From contig NC_054708.1 in NCBI RefSeq assembly GCF_016097555.1, positions 4,454,796-4,518,795 of the forward strand: 64,000 nucleotides of DNA. The letters are read 5' to 3'. The notes beneath the pieces are model-generated. The model had not been told where the DNA came from, ran no database searches, and worked only from the letters and a program-made list of their open reading frames with translations. Below, piece by piece: positions 1 through 11,834 of this stretch; position 1 is the stretch's first letter; every line of letters starts with the position of its first letter. The DNA is from Gigantopelta aegis. Taxonomy: Eukaryota > Mollusca > Gastropoda > Neomphalida > Peltospiridae. The position numbers and the translations under genes were made by a program.

Positions 1-778
1 CCAGAAAAGTGTTGTTGGAAAACGTTTGTGATCTATGTATAATTATTATGGCTTGAACTTAAGAATTTGTCCCCCACAGCAATTTGTTTAACTTTTTCAG
101 CATATAAACACGACTAAAACGTTATTTTGCCATACATAGACATATTTCAAATGTTAAAAAGAAGTGTTTTATTTAACAACGCACTCAACACATTTTATTT
201 ACGGTTATATGGTGTCAGACATATGGTTACGGACCACACAGATTTTGAGAGGAAACCCGCTTTCGCCACTACATGGGCTACTCTTCCGATTGGCAGCAAG
301 GGATCTTTTATTTGCTCTTCCCACAGGCAGGATAGCACAAACTATGGCCTTTGTTGAACCAGTTATGGATCACTGGTCAGTGCAAGTGGTTTACACCTAC
401 CCATTGAGCATTGCGGAGCACTCAATCAGGGTTTGGAGTTGGTATCTGGATTAAAAATCCCATGCCTCGACTGGGATCCAAACCCAGTACCTACCAGCCT
501 GTAGACCGATGGCCTGCCACGACGCCACCGAGGCCGGTTTCAAATGTTAAATACTGGAAAATAATGTACACCAAGTGTATATATTTTGCCATTGTTGAGA
601 AGCTTAACCGATGGCATAAAAGTGCCATTGGTGATGCTCCCTACCTACAGCAATTTATATCTCAATGATGGCAATTGCAATCAGCACCATCGTTAAGTTC
701 GAGCCCTGAATTATTATAGTAACTACCAATATTGAGGTGTAAACGTGATCAGTGAGTGACTGTAATCACAGGCCAGAC
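1..778. other. ZZZ3 intron and flank with one SINE
   Basis: Apart from the SINE at 158-538 I see no exon here. The remaining SANT and ZZ exons of the ZZZ3-like gene are expected beyond the left edge. Confidence 0.5.
158..538 (-). mobile_element. tRNA-derived SINE, head A with tail 1, near full length
   Basis: On the minus strand it starts with the tRNA-like head CGGCCTCGGTGGCGTCGTGG, has a B-box-like GGTTTGGATCC, and ends in the tail GTTAAATAAAACACTTC. This is the clearest full-length A-head copy near the left edge; copies of the same type lie at 17377 and 41501. Confidence 0.9.
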
Positions 779-923
779 CTTTTCTGTTCCTCCACTGTCC
801 ACAGCTGGTTGAAGGTGGCCGACTTGGCGTCAGTCTTGATTCGTCCTCTCACCACACGGACGTCACAATCATCCACGGTCGGACAGTAGGACATCCCTGT
901 CTGGCCGGAGGACTTGAGTTCTT
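779..923 (-). CDS. ZZZ3: ZZZ3-like protein, exon leading into the SANT/Myb domain (partial gene)
   Basis: Read on the minus strand this 145-base exon gives 47 codons ending in VRVVRGRIKTDAKSATFNQL followed by WTVEEQK. The family feature is the VRGR ... TFNQLWTVEEQKK stretch that opens the SANT/Myb domain of animal ZZZ3 proteins (recalled, not searched). It is bounded by a TTTGCAG acceptor on the high side and a GTCTGG donor on the low side. ZZZ3 is a subunit of the ATAC histone acetyltransferase complex; its C-terminal ZZ finger reads the histone H3 tail. The rest of the SANT domain and the ZZ finger are not in the window, so the gene must continue past base 1. The next recognised exon upstream is at 1454-1860. 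The exon needs one incoming base; the putative donor of the upstream exon leaves two, so a small exon or a different donor between them is likely. Confidence 0.8.
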
Positions 924-1453
924 CTGCAAACACAACACAAAGTTAAACCATTAGTAATAGGTTACAGTTTTTACTGTGACCACCACAGTACATTTATTGA
1001 ATAAACTCTTTATTTTACACAAAGAAAGGGGGAGGGGGGTTTATGGAGGGGCTCAGCCCCCCCACTTTTTATTTCGGGACTTTAAAATGTCTTATAATGC
1101 TAATACGGAAACCTGACGATAGAACAACCATAAAAATGAGCCCCCCCCCCCTCCCCCAAACTTTGAAAAATCTGTCCTACAGGCCTGTGCAGTTCTGTCC
1201 TATATACTTGATAAAAAGAAAATACATGTACGAGCATTAATTATATTTATCACCTGGGAGTCCTTATACATTGTACCCCTCTACACTTCAAGTTGAAAGG
1301 TGATTTAATACACGTTTCCCCACTCTACTCCAGTTGTTTACATCTTCCAAGGCCTATGTCTATCCTTGCCATGACACTATTTAATACCCACCAAACCAAA
1401 AAGACAAAAAAGGGTAAATCAATAGCACACCATCTGTTGTCCCATGAACTAAC

Positions 1454-1860
1454 TGCTTCTTCAATCTCGTCATGTGACGAACTCCGAAAGATGTAAACTG
1501 TACGTTGCTTGTATACTTCTCCCAGTCAATAGATGGTATAGTTGCAACTTGCTGTAATTGTAAGCTGGGAAAATCAAATTTCTTCCCATTCTGTAGACAC
1601 TCCACAAAGCCGATAGGATCTTGTAAAGCCTTCGTCTGACCTTCGTAAAGCTTGTCGAGGTCCTTTATTGCCTGAATTCGCTGAGATTCGAGAAGTGCGA
1701 TAGATCGGAGAAGTGACTGGTAATCAGGGTTAGACTTGAGAGCAACGTGATCCGACTCAAAGTAGTATGTTTGAGAATCACTGCCGTCATCATTCAACGT
1801 GTGATCCACAAGCTCAGACTTGTCAGACGTTTCAGACAGATCACCACAAGTCTGGTTCAT
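1454..1860 (-). CDS. ZZZ3: ZZZ3-like protein, N-terminal-side exon
   Basis: A minus-strand reading frame of about 135 codons starting MNQTCGDLSETSDKSELVDH. Its core, YYFESDHVALKSNPDYQSLL then LLESQRIQAIKDLDKL and DPIGFVECLQ, followed by IPSIDWEKYTSN, matches the conserved block that precedes the SANT domain in animal ZZZ3 (family knowledge, not a search). The low end is placed at a GTTAGT donor, just before the frame would run into sequence with no resemblance to the family; this boundary is uncertain because its phase does not fit the exon at 779-923. The Met at 1860 may be the true start, since the 5' side is A/T-rich with a possible acceptor, or the exon may be internal with earlier exons outside what I can recognise. 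The acidic, Ser-rich first 30 residues are typical of the family's disordered N-terminus. Confidence 0.78.
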
Positions 1861-3367
1861 CTTTCTAATCCATTTTCTATTTTTTAAAAAAAAGAGAAAA
1901 AAAAGACCTTAAATGTATGCATGTATGATTAGTCAAATCTAAGTTAACCTTTCTATTCCGTTTTCTAAACTAAAAAGACAAAAATATATGCATATTTGAT
2001 TAGTCAAATATAATACATACATGTGTAATTAAAGAAGAAAGAAAGAAAGAAAAAAGACAACATTAAAAAAAGCATTGACAGTAGGCTGGGGTTTCTACAC
2101 TCATTTATTATATTTAAGATTTAGATTTATGCATTGAACGTTCAAGCACACTTTTATTTTCACAAATAAACATCTGGAATGTCTACCCTCATCAACTTCT
2201 TCACAACTGAAAGCTTAGTGAGAGAGAAAACTGGTCGACTTCTCTTCTATTACTGTATCGGCTGAACAGAAGAAGTATGTGTCGCCATATTTAATTCCGT
2301 GTTGCATGTCTGTTTAGCGAAGTAACATGCGAATTCTGTCCATGTATTTATTATAAATAAATAACATTTATCATCGAGTAACGATGTATAGCAACCTCGT
2401 CGGTTCAGTACATACTTTAGTATTTAGTATATATCAAATAATCGTTAAAATGTAAACTTAAACAAGAAAAATCCTGGCGATCTCGCCCCGGCTTGCAAGT
2501 GAAATCGTCAGAAATTTAAACTACCAATGTATTACATTTTACAACAAGAAAATCAAAACATGACTACTGCACATGTATTTACTTAAAGAAGTAAAAATTA
2601 AACTGCTTGTAACTTGAATATTGTTGAGTTATAATGTACTGGCGACTTCGCTAAACAGACGTGCAACACGGAAGTAAATATGGCGATCTCGCCACAGCGT
2701 GTCCCAACACAAAACTAGTAGTATAAGTGGTATAACCCTGTAGTTTTGGTACAAAAACATGCTGATAATAACAGTAGATATATACTATAATATATGTTGT
2801 AATATATGTCTTCTAGCAAGTCTAATATGTATGATAACTTCGCCTAACGATGAAAATAAGTCCTGGCGAACTCGCCCGGGGCGACTTCACCAGGGCGAGA
2901 TCGACACGGCCCACGGGGCGAGATCGCCAGGCTCCGAACAGAAGACCGTGTTATAAACCATAAATGTGTAACTACATGTCAATTTACGAAAAAGCTATAA
3001 TTATGCATGCTCATTAATAAACTCATTGGTATAAAATTAAATTCAGTTTCTAATATTATACCATAAATTATCCAGGAGGCCCAAAATTATTTAAAATTAA
3101 AGGTAATTTGGATATTAATCGACTCTTCCTTTGAGTTCCCTCCCTTTAATAATTTGTGTTTTTGTTGGAATTCCCTCCTTTCAATAATGTTCTACCGTAT
3201 AACGTCTAAAACGTGGACTGAAAGTATTTTACTCATTTTAACAAACAAAAGGAGAAGTTATAGTTTGTTTTGATTAAGGACACCACTAGAGCAAATTGAT
3301 TATTTGTTTTCTGCTGTTGGATGTGAAATCACGGCCTTTGATATAAACTCGATGTAATTGTGTTTAA
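1861..3367. other. Intergenic or 5' flank of the ZZZ3-like gene, no gene seen
   Basis: A/T-rich with no supported coding sequence. A repeated phrase, roughly 'gcgaga/tcgcc' (for example 2480-2500, 2640-2700 and 2860-2930), recurs with the words 'aacagacgtgcaacacggaa' in opposite orientation near 2300 and 2660. This suggests an inverted pair around 2290-2700, possibly a degraded DNA element. A promoter for the ZZZ3-like gene would be expected here but no motif stands out. Confidence 0.35.
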
Positions 3368-3703
3368 AGGGACAGACCCTAGTTTTTAACTCACTGAAAT
3401 CAAACATTACTTATAATTTTATTGTTTAGATTATCCATTTCCGTAGAACTGAAGCGTTTCTGGTCATCCTGTTGTTTCTAATATCACAAAATGCATTTAT
3501 TATATTTTTAAAAACGCAAGTGCGTCTGAGAAGTAGCGCTTATTGATTCGAGTTCTAGTCTATTTTGTAAGGATGTTTTCCGGTATTAACGTCACAGTCT
3601 CTTCTTTCACTTTGTTGTAACTTTAACCAACTGTGTTACAGGTTTGTAGATTAACTAAACTTAGTGTCCATTTTTACGAGTTGAAACTAGCAGGGTCTGC
3701 GCC
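3368..3703. mobile_element. TTAA-flanked MITE (piggyBac-type target)
   Basis: Inverted ends: AGGGACAGACCCTAGTTTTT on the left; on the right, read on the other strand, GGCGCAGACCCTGCTAGTTT. Both ends abut TTAA (3364-3367 and 3704-3707), the target site duplicated by piggyBac-type transposases. It is 336 bp with no coding capacity. Related ends occur at 5167 and 16631. Confidence 0.65.
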
Positions 3704-3819
3704 TTAAACGGCACCTCGGTACATTTTAACGTACAGAGCTCTGTGTGGAGTCTAACATGGTTATATTTCAACATTTGGTTGATAGAGAGAAAGAGATGTC
3801 GAGTAAACTAGCTGTGATC

Positions 3820-3822
<3 letters not shown>

Positions 3823-3882
<60 letters not shown>
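3823..3882. repeat. (AT)n microsatellite
   Basis: About 30 uninterrupted AT dinucleotides. A similar tract lies at 32249-32287. Confidence 0.97.
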
Positions 3883-3884
<2 letters not shown>

Positions 3885-4031
3885 AGGCTTCTCTTACCAA
3901 TAAAACAGAAAAGGGACTTTAATATACACTTTTCCAAAGTCAGCTAACCCTTTGATATGCCAGTGGGTGGGGTAGAAAAAAGGTGAGAGCGATTGTCAGT
4001 TTGAACCATCACACCTTTGGCGAACTCTCTA

Positions 4032-4032
4032 C

Positions 4033-4076
<44 letters not shown>

Positions 4077-4203
4077 GATACACACACACCGTGACACTCA
4101 CGCACACAGTTGCACACACACAGTTACACACACACACACAGTGACACACATACAGTGACACGCACACGCAGACACACACACACACCATGACACACACGCA
4201 GTG

Positions 4204-4287
<84 letters not shown>
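4032..4287. repeat. Compound (CA)n-(GA)n microsatellite
   Basis: A CA run, then about 130 bases of decayed CA/TGACA motifs, then an uninterrupted GA run from about 4212 to 4287. Open frames across it are low-complexity artefacts. Confidence 0.97.
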
Positions 4288-4289
<2 letters not shown>

Positions 4290-4569
4290 GCCTGTAGAGT
4301 TAGAGTTTTTAATACATGTACATGACAAATCTCCTCCCACCCCTTTAAGTGATGCCCCATATAAGAAAGACATGTTAAATAAAAGGAAAGATACATTTAA
4401 TTGTTTATTAAAATTTGTCTGATCAAATTGACCATCTTTGTTGATTTTATACAGAACATATCAATTCACTGCCTGTTGTGTGTGTTTCATTCATTCATTC
4501 ATTCATTCATTCATTGTAACTTATTTTCGTGCTTACCGTATATCCAATTAAGGTTTAAGCACGCTGCAC

Positions 4570-4787
4570 TGGACACACACCTCAGCTGGGCAGTCTGTCC
4601 AATACAGTGGGTAAGTGGTTAGTTATTACCGTAGTCGTTAATGAGAGAGAGGTCGGTGTAGTGGCCTTACACCTACTATACCCATTGACTCGTTCCAATG
4701 AACTCTGAGTGGAAGTCGGTACCGTGCTGCCAGTACCTACCAGCTTTATATTCGATGGCTTAACCAGGACACCACCGAGACCGGTTG
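4570..4787 (-). mobile_element. tRNA-derived SINE, head C type
   Basis: On the minus strand it begins CCGGTCTCGGTGGTGTCCTG with TTAAGCCATCG, then a region mentioning ACACCGACCTCTCTCTCATT, and ends GACAGACTGCCCAGCTGAGG. Related pieces are at 7496-7624 (minus) and 59255-59420 (plus). The body differs from the A and B SINEs. Confidence 0.7.
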
Positions 4788-4841
4788 TGTGTGTTTGAGG
4801 CACTACATTGTATGTAAAGGTACGTTATAGCAATAATAAAC

Positions 4842-4880
4842 ATATTTATTTATTTATTTATTTTATTATTTTATTATATT

Positions 4881-4912
<32 letters not shown>

Positions 4913-4938
4913 ATTATTATTATTATTATTATTTATTT
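4842..4938. repeat. (TTTA)n and (TTA)n microsatellites
   Basis: Runs of TTTA, followed by TTA/ATT trinucleotides. Confidence 0.95.
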
Positions 4939-5166
4939 TGAATTGGTCTTTATCATTTTCCAGTAATAATTCAGAACTTAGCTTCAATAATAAAAAAGAT
5001 TTACTATTAATGTTAATTATTTTAACGCCCTAAGGTTAATTACATTTCTTGGTCAGCCAATATTGAAAATCCGTATGAATAACAACGGGACTGGTATTGT
5101 TTAAGCTTAGCACAGAGAATAGCCCAGTCCTGGTACACGTTCATTTGCTAGTCAGTGTCTGATTAA

Positions 5167-5986
5167 AGCCGCACTCCCTAGTTCCATCCAGCGAAAATAA
5201 ATTATAATTTGGTTAATCTACAAACCTGTAACACACTTAGATCACGTTTTTATCAAATGGAGTGAAAAAGCAGGTTTTATATCGATAAATACCATGGGAA
5301 TCCCCATGTCCCAATTGCTTAAAATAATTTTGAAAGTTTGTATTCTGATGTCACCGGTAGATGTCGCTCGAAGCACAACAATGCCTACGTCACGACAAAT
5401 TTCACAGACTTGGGGTGCGTTCTTTTCACCTCTCCTGGACATGTTCCAACTGTTCTGTCCTGGTTGTATCCCCTCTCCAGATATCGCAGGATTTAGCAAA
5501 ATTATTGGTTTTAAGGGTTTGTAACGTTTTGTATTGAGATACTTACTTGTCTGAACTTTATTGTTACTGAAAATGTTCACGAACTGTGAAGAAAAATCTC
5601 ACAAATGAACAACAACAAATCGGATGTTGATTGCGCGAACCGTGCACGAGAAAACAAACCGAACCAAAATGATAACGGTCACGTGGTATACCAACGTCTG
5701 TGACATTGAAATGGAAATATCCCGTCTAAAAATAGATTAGACCTTGTCTGCTCAACGTTTTTTTCTCAAATGTGCGACCGTTTTTCAGAAATACGAAAAA
5801 TGCATTTTGTGGTATTACAAACACCAGGATTACCAGGATTACCAAAAAACACTTCAGATGAATGGAAATGTATATTCTAAATAATAAACGGTAAGTAAAG
5901 TCAATTTTATTTGTGAAAAAATTGGTTTAATAGCGAAAAACAACGCCGTAATGGTTAAGAACTAGCCGTAAGTAGGGTGTGTCCCT
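5167..5986. mobile_element. TTAA-flanked non-autonomous DNA element
   Basis: Left end AGCCGCACTCCCTAGTTCCA, right end on the other strand AGGGACACACCCTACTTACG, each next to TTAA (5163-5166 and 5987-5990). It is 820 bp with an internal short palindrome at 'atgggaatccccat' and no transposase frame. The ends resemble the elements at 3368 and 16631, so a shared transposase is plausible. Confidence 0.55.
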
Positions 5987-6497
5987 TTAAATCTCCGCCA
6001 ATAAACGGCAATGTAAATACCTATATTTGTGCACGTCGGTGTGAAGCGCTACCGTGTTTTAACCGGTAGCTTTGTCATGACGTGATGTCTCGCGCCAAGC
6101 GTCACCTGTCACCTGCCAGGTAGAACTTGGCAAGGTAATCACTCCCGGGGCAAGGTCACACCAGTTGATGATATTTTTATCCGCTAATTTTGAATATCTG
6201 TGCTGTTACTCTCATACAAATGAAACATATTGGTCAGAACTTGCACCAGCAACATGTTGCTGTAGGCTACTTATTGCATGCTACATTAGCGAGTCTTTTG
6301 TTTTTAAACTGAAAATACAAATTATACTTGAATGCTTCTGGAGTTGTATCATAAATTGGTAGCAGGATCCGGATATTCATAAGTGTCGGAAGGGTTGGGT
6401 GGAGTATGGGGCACTCTCCCACTGTGAAGATATGTTTTACTTCCCGTCCCGCTAAAAGTTAAATAATTATATAGCCGCATATCCCCACCTCTCCAAG

Positions 6498-7444
6498 TAG
6501 CCCGAGTACTCTGACTGTAAGAGAGCTAGACGGACATTTGGACATAAACACGCTCTCATTACAGTCAGAGACCAACCTATGTCTTTTTTTGGCAATTCCT
6601 GACTACAAAACGGTAGGCAACGAGTCCCGCTCTAATACCACAACAATCCTATGTTTGACGTCAAATACCTTTACATCAATCATTTTCGAGTTAAGTGATA
6701 CAAAAAAATCCACATATTAATTACTAATACACTTACTACAGAAAGAAACCCGACAGCACCCACATTCAGCTACGCTTCGTGACACTCCGTCGCAACAATT
6801 GCAAAGCTCGGCGATCTATTTCGAGACGTAGACCACGTGATCGCGCACTGGGCGATTCCGCCTTGTGCAGCAGTTACAGGGGCCGTCTCATATCAAGCGA
6901 AGTTACAACATGGAAGAGTTGGCTAATGCCGTTTTGGATGAATTTGGATTTCATTACGTCATTAAACCAAAACAATTACACATTATTGATTCCATTTTGA
7001 ATTTTGAAGGATACATTTGGGGTGTTATCGACAGGATACGGCAAAAGTATGTGCTACGTACTGCCTCCTCTTATGAGACGACCCCTTAACTGCTGCACAA
7101 GGCGGAATCGCCCAGTCTCGAAATAGATCGCCGAGCTTTGTAATTGTTGCGACGGAGTGTCACGAAGCGTAGCTGAATGTGGGTGCTGTCGGGTTTCTTT
7201 CTGTAGTATGTGTATTAATGATTAATATGTGGATTTTTTTGTATCACTTAACTCGAAAATGATTGATGTAAAGGTATTTGACGTCAAAGATAGGATTGTT
7301 GTGGTATTAGAGCGGGACTCGTTGCCTACCGTTTGGTAGTCAGGAATTGCCAAAAAAAGACATAGGTTGGTCTCTGACTGTAATGAGAGCGTGTTTATGT
7401 CCAAATGTCCGTCTAGCTCTCTTACAGTCAGAGTACTCGGGCTA
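6498..7444. mobile_element. Long fold-back element with long inverted arms and apparent 9-bp flanking repeats
   Basis: The left arm (6498 to about 6897) and right arm (about 7063-7444) are near-perfect inverted copies of roughly 380 bp; the left arm has an extra block of about 22 bp. The ends read TAGCCCGAGTACTCTG. Flanks CTCTCCAAG (6489-6497) and CCCTCCAAG (7445-7453) look like a 9-bp target duplication with one mismatch, which with very long TIRs suggests a Mutator-like element. The loop carries a short frame with a helicase-like N-terminal pattern. Short relatives of the end sequence lie at 26792 and 29451. Confidence 0.7.
6899..7062 (+). pseudogene. Possible captured fragment of a RecQ-like helicase gene in the fold-back loop
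   Basis: The loop between the arms is open in the frame MEELANAVLDEFGFHYVIKP followed by KQLHIIDSILN. The order 'acidic start, EFGF, (I/L)KPKQ, hydrophobic segment' is that of the N-terminal lobe of RecQ-type helicases just before motif I (family pattern, from memory). The Walker A motif that should follow is absent; the frame runs straight into the right arm. It can only be a fragment. The match is short, so an unrelated origin is possible. Confidence 0.35.
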
Positions 7445-7495
7445 CCCTCCAAGTTGCCGTTATTTTCTGATTCTGATGATATTGACTATGAAGCC

Positions 7496-7624
7496 ATTGC
7501 ATTTTTGACCACCAACCCATTGAGTCGTTAAAACTCGCTCTGGGTGGAAGCCGGCACCGAGCTGCAAACTCAGTACCTACCAGTCTCGTGTCCGATGGCT
7601 TAACCACGACACCACCGATGCCGG
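7496..7624 (-). mobile_element. SINE fragment, head C type
   Basis: On the minus strand: CCGGCATCGGTGGTGTCGTG, TTAAGCCATCGG, CTGGTAGGTACTGAG. Only the head region is present. Confidence 0.65.
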
Positions 7625-7639
7625 TAACCATTTTTATTT

Positions 7640-9284
7640 AGGCAATCCACTTGTAAGTAGAATATGAACAACTGCGAGACGTGCCATTCTGTTTATAGAA
7701 ACATACTATTCTCGACAAATAGCCGCTTATTATATCGTATACTATTTTAGGGAGGGGATATAGGCATAAGAAAATTTAGGTCTTTTAAAGGTCAAATTTA
7801 CACACATACCCCACCCAACCCTGTATGTGTCATCCGATATGCTGATGCCGCTTGCTAAAATGTGTTGGTGAAATGGTCAACATTCCTCTCTTTTGTCTCT
7901 CAAGACCATTGTTATAGCATTTGTTCTTAAACGTTTTTGTACCAAGCTAGGGCATCCACGAGTCCAAAATATTGGACTCTAGTATTCGAGGGTCAATCGC
8001 GTCCCGGACCCGAGTACCCGATACTTACACTAGATGACAATGAGACTAAGGAATAAAGTAAAATAGCATGAATTCCAGCGCTGAACATGGATGTCAAATA
8101 TTAATAAATATGAGCGAAGAACAATGTTTGGTAACCAATGTTGGGTGGCTCCTCCCCAACAATCTGCCCCAATAATAAATCTGACTAAACATAAGCGTAC
8201 GAGACAGGTGGCAATGGTAACTGCCCCCACCCCCCACCCCCCTCTATTGCTGGAGCAAAACTTAAAATTTGAGCTAAAATGATGATACAAATATTCGGGT
8301 AAAATGTGCTAACCTGAGACTTTTTTACCATGTATTTTCATGATTATACCCTCAAACTTAGTTGTAATCCATGTAAAAATATGCAGTGATTCGTTTGCAA
8401 CCGTAAATAGTAGTTTGGTAATAATTAAAATATGAATAAATGCTGTTATCCAGATTCGAACATTCTCGTTTAACTCGTGCAAAAGTCAGCCTGCCCCACC
8501 CCACCCTACAAAAATAGGAGCCCGTACGTCTATGTAACTAAAGAAAGATTTCTAAATTCATCCAACAAAGGAGGAAAGTAAAGACGTACAAATATGTGAG
8601 ATATAAGTTTTATTCCTATATATAATATGTCCATCCCCAGCAGCCGAGGCGAGGCCGGGGTGTATATGTATACAATGTTCATCTACATCATGTAAGGCGC
8701 ACTGGTATGGAATATAAACAACTAACTGTATATATACTATGACTTAGAACATTAACAAGTACATGGAATAAACCAAAATGAACATAAAGCGGTGATTACT
8801 GCAGTCTAGTACAGGCATGTATGAGGCACTTATAACACACACTGAGGATGGGGGGGGGGGGGGGCAAGGAGCAGAGAGTTGTTACAAAACGAGGTTGTGA
8901 AAACCTCACTTCACGTGTATATTAATTTAAATGTCTAAATTTATAGACAAAAAAAACACGTAAAACTGCATAGCAATTTACTTAAGACGTTAACAGTAAA
9001 CTTGCGCACATTTTTTTTTTTATTAACCAAAATAATTGTCTTAAAGATGGTGAAAGTAAATTAACACAATCAGTGACTCGCTTCAGATTTCACCTCTATT
9101 ATTTTAATTTTAGCTAGCAAATTACACGGCAGGAAATTTGAGGTAAAACTAATGTTAAGAAGATATTGAGAAGCCGATAAAGCACGTTAATTAGTCATAC
9201 AAGCAGCAGCACCAAATAACAGAGGCGTTGGAGACTAGTGACATTAATTAGGCGAAACGTAAACACACGGAACTTTCATACACT
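7640..9284. other. Stretch without a recognised gene
   Basis: A/T-rich non-coding sequence with C- and G-rich stretches (8219-8245; a G run near 8850-8865). I see no exon and no clear TE ends. Confidence 0.4.
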
Positions 9285-9288
9285 ATGC

Positions 9289-9680
9289 CAGGGGCGTCGC
9301 TAGGCCCTACGATATGGGGGCCCTGTACCGTTTCTACCAGACTATCCCGAATGTATTTAGTACCCTTTGATGAAAATGTTCTCGACATTGTTGAAATTCA
9401 CAAAACAAGTACAACACTTGTTCAACATATGGTTTGTACATCAGTGTACATTGTCGTACAACAATAATCCAAAGGCGGAGGCCAAGGACACCTGTTCCCC
9501 TAAAAAAAACCCATCCCTTTTCTTTTTTTTACAATTTGTTTACAATTTTCATTTACGTGCCCTTTTAAGGCTGTTGTTCCCAACCCTAATATTTCAGGGT
9601 CAGCCCCTGCAATCAGTGTTTAGAGGGGTTAGAACGGTTGGTAGCCCAAGCCCCGAATCTAGAACCTAGTGGCGACCCTG
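9289..9680. mobile_element. Possible hAT-type MITE
   Basis: Left end CAGGGGCGTCGCTAGGCCCT; right end, other strand, CAGGGTCGCCACTAGGTTCT. The CAGGG termini and about 30 bp of imperfect TIR are hAT-like. I could not find a matching 8-bp duplication beside it, so confidence is moderate. Confidence 0.45.
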
Positions 9681-11010
9681 CTAAACGGATTGTCGACACT
9701 TCGCCTGCCCCGTACCAGTCTCATTAACTGTAACTCCTAATGTGTTCAGATTTATAAAACTTCATCCACAATCTATGACACATTACAAAATAAGCACTTG
9801 CATCCATGCATATTGCTTCTAAATTTCATTCTATCGTGATACAAATGTATAATACATAGGATCTTAGAAATAAAAGTACATAGCTTTTTGTGTTGCTTTT
9901 TGAAAGCAGACATGAGAACGTTCTATCACATGCTCTCCCCACACCCTACAATTTCGGAATAAATACCTTAAAATATATTGTGTGGCCCCATTATAATTTA
10001 AGAATGTAAGGAAAATAATCAACATAACACAACATTAAAAACAATACGAGAGCTGGCCTCTGGTTTTTCTATATTTTTCTGAAATCATATTTTCTTGCAG
10101 ACGACAATGTTCGTAAACGGAAACTCAACGATACAAAAGAAAACTACTCAAGTACGTGGAAAAAAGGGCAAAATAATTGAGAGGTAGATCGGAATATTAT
10201 ACATACGTATTAATTGTCAGATTTCCATTTTAAAAAAGGAACCAACAGCTACCGTCTGTCACCAAATAATATGAGTACAAATAAAGTATCATCTGACTTG
10301 TATTTAAAGAAACGATACAGACCCAAACGAAAAGTCAATTCTTGAATCCTAACACCATTAACAGTACAAGTGTACAGTGGAACCTGCTTTAAAGGGAACC
10401 AAGTATAACAACCACCTGTCTATATCGAGCACCAGTTATATCGCTTTAGTATAAATACTAGACATGACATGTATATATTTGATCTCCATGTAAATGCCGC
10501 CTGCTTTTGAAAGCCATGTTGTATAGATCAAGGGCAAAGAGGTAAAACATTTACACTAAACCGAGTTGTTTGAAGCACGCTCGTCGTGGGCTGAATCGGC
10601 TCGTATCGAAGGCAGGCCGTTTGGTATATACACTGGTAGTTATAGATACATGTCTGACTATACTAAAATGAACACTGAGTCAAGGACCTTTTTCCGAGCA
10701 GACGTGAAAATTGTGTCACAGCAGAATTTCCGTAAGAAAACCGAGACGTACAGAGAAAGTGTCGACAGTCGACTAGCCACATGCAGTCTATTCTACACCT
10801 ACATACGAAAACCATTCATTAATCATTCAGTCAACACTGGAGCTGGCTTGCAGCGGATTTGAGACCAGACGTCATACACGTCAACCGAAACGTGGAAAAC
10901 AACAATCAGCTGTTTTTAATGTAGGGTGACACGCGACGACAAGTGACAGATATGTATGACTCCATTCCCAAATCGGATTCCGGCGCCCTGCTGGAGTGTA
11001 GTTGTGAGTG
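9681..11010. other. 3' flank of the LIM gene, no gene seen
   Basis: Mostly non-coding. At 10374 the phrase TACAGTGGAACCTGC resembles a Tc1/mariner-type terminus but no partner end was found. A 98-codon frame at 10566-10862 has no recognisable features. The LIM gene's 3' UTR should lie below 11011. Confidence 0.4.
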
Positions 11011-11104
11011 CTATATGGGAGTCTGCGTGTTCTTGGCCACCACCTCAGACTGGTAGTGGTTTTTACAGTACAGGATCCCATCAGCCTGGGCGTAGTTGTT
11101 CAAA
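11011..11104 (-). CDS. LIM-domain protein, last coding exon
   Basis: After a TTTTTGTTGCAG acceptor the minus strand reads LNNYAQADGILYCKNHYQSE then VVAKNTQTPI and a TAG stop. YCKNHY supplies the last C-X2-H zinc ligands of a LIM domain. The first base completes an Asn codon with the two bases left by the exon at 12759-12880, so the joint reads CKMSLNLNNYAQ, which is in phase and makes a normal LIM spacing. The LIM domain sits 15 residues from the C-terminus. LIM domains bind two zincs and act as protein-interaction modules, often at actin structures; which LIM family this is I cannot tell. The intron start next to it contains a GAT/ATC microsatellite (11140-11262). Confidence 0.8.
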
Positions 11105-11139
11105 CTGCAACAAAAACAAAGAGAAACATTAATACATAT

Positions 11140-11262
11140 AATAGTGATGGTGATGGTGATGATAACGATAACGATGATGATGATGATGATGACGATGATG
11201 ACGATGATTATGATTATAATGATGATGATGATGATGATGATAAACGACAACGAAGATGATGA
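11140..11262. repeat. (GAT)n microsatellite in the LIM-gene intron
   Basis: GATGGT, GATAAC and GATGAT repeats. Poly-Asp, poly-Ile, poly-Met and poly-His frames through it are artefacts. Confidence 0.95.
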
Positions 11263-11759
11263 TGTGAAGCATAAGCGTACGGGCTCCTTTTTTTGTAGGG
11301 GGGGAGGGGGAGGGGAGCAGGGTGAATTTTGCCAGAATTAAACGGAAATGCCCCAATCTGGATAACAACATTTCTTCATATTAGCATTTACATGGATTAC
11401 TAATAACTAATGGTAAAAGAAAGTAACACATTATCCCTGAATATCTCTATAATTATTTTGCCGAATTTGAGGATTTTCTCCAACACGAGGGCCTCCCCTC
11501 CCCCATCTCATACACTTATGATGTGAAGAAAACAAATATAACATAATACATTTATAATTCGTTTATCAAGACTGCCACGTATCGGTTGTATGCACACAAG
11601 CCCTACAAGTCGTTTAATATCAACAGTGAATCATTAATCACGTTCAAGGTTAAGTTACGGTGGTCTTAGATAAAAACAATATTTGTGTTTTGGTTTTTCT
11701 GTGTTGTTTGTTTTTCCCTAGATTTTTAATATAGCAGGCCATTAGGAACCGGCGGAGGG

Positions 11760-11834
11760 GATGTGCCCCCCCCCCCCCGCCCCTCCTCCAACACACACAC
11801 TTGGCTTGTGTCCCCGCCCCCCCCCCCCCCCCCC
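11760..11834. repeat. Two long C runs
   Basis: C runs at about 11766-11779 and 11816-11834 separated by ACACAC and TCC-rich sequence. Confidence 0.9.

Noticed and set aside
158-538. True tRNA genes at SINE heads here and elsewhere
   Set aside because: A- and B-box-like words occur, but no complete cloverleaf with proper stems, and each is joined to a SINE body.
1043-1496. Small plus-strand frames beside the ZZZ3-like exons
   Set aside because: No family features and opposite to the supported gene.
4009-4422. Cys/Val-, Ser/Leu- and Glu/Arg-rich frames
   Set aside because: Translations of CA and GA microsatellites.
11008-11371. Poly-Asp, poly-Ile, poly-Met and poly-His frames
   Set aside because: GAT microsatellite read in several frames; only the LIM exon at its left is real.
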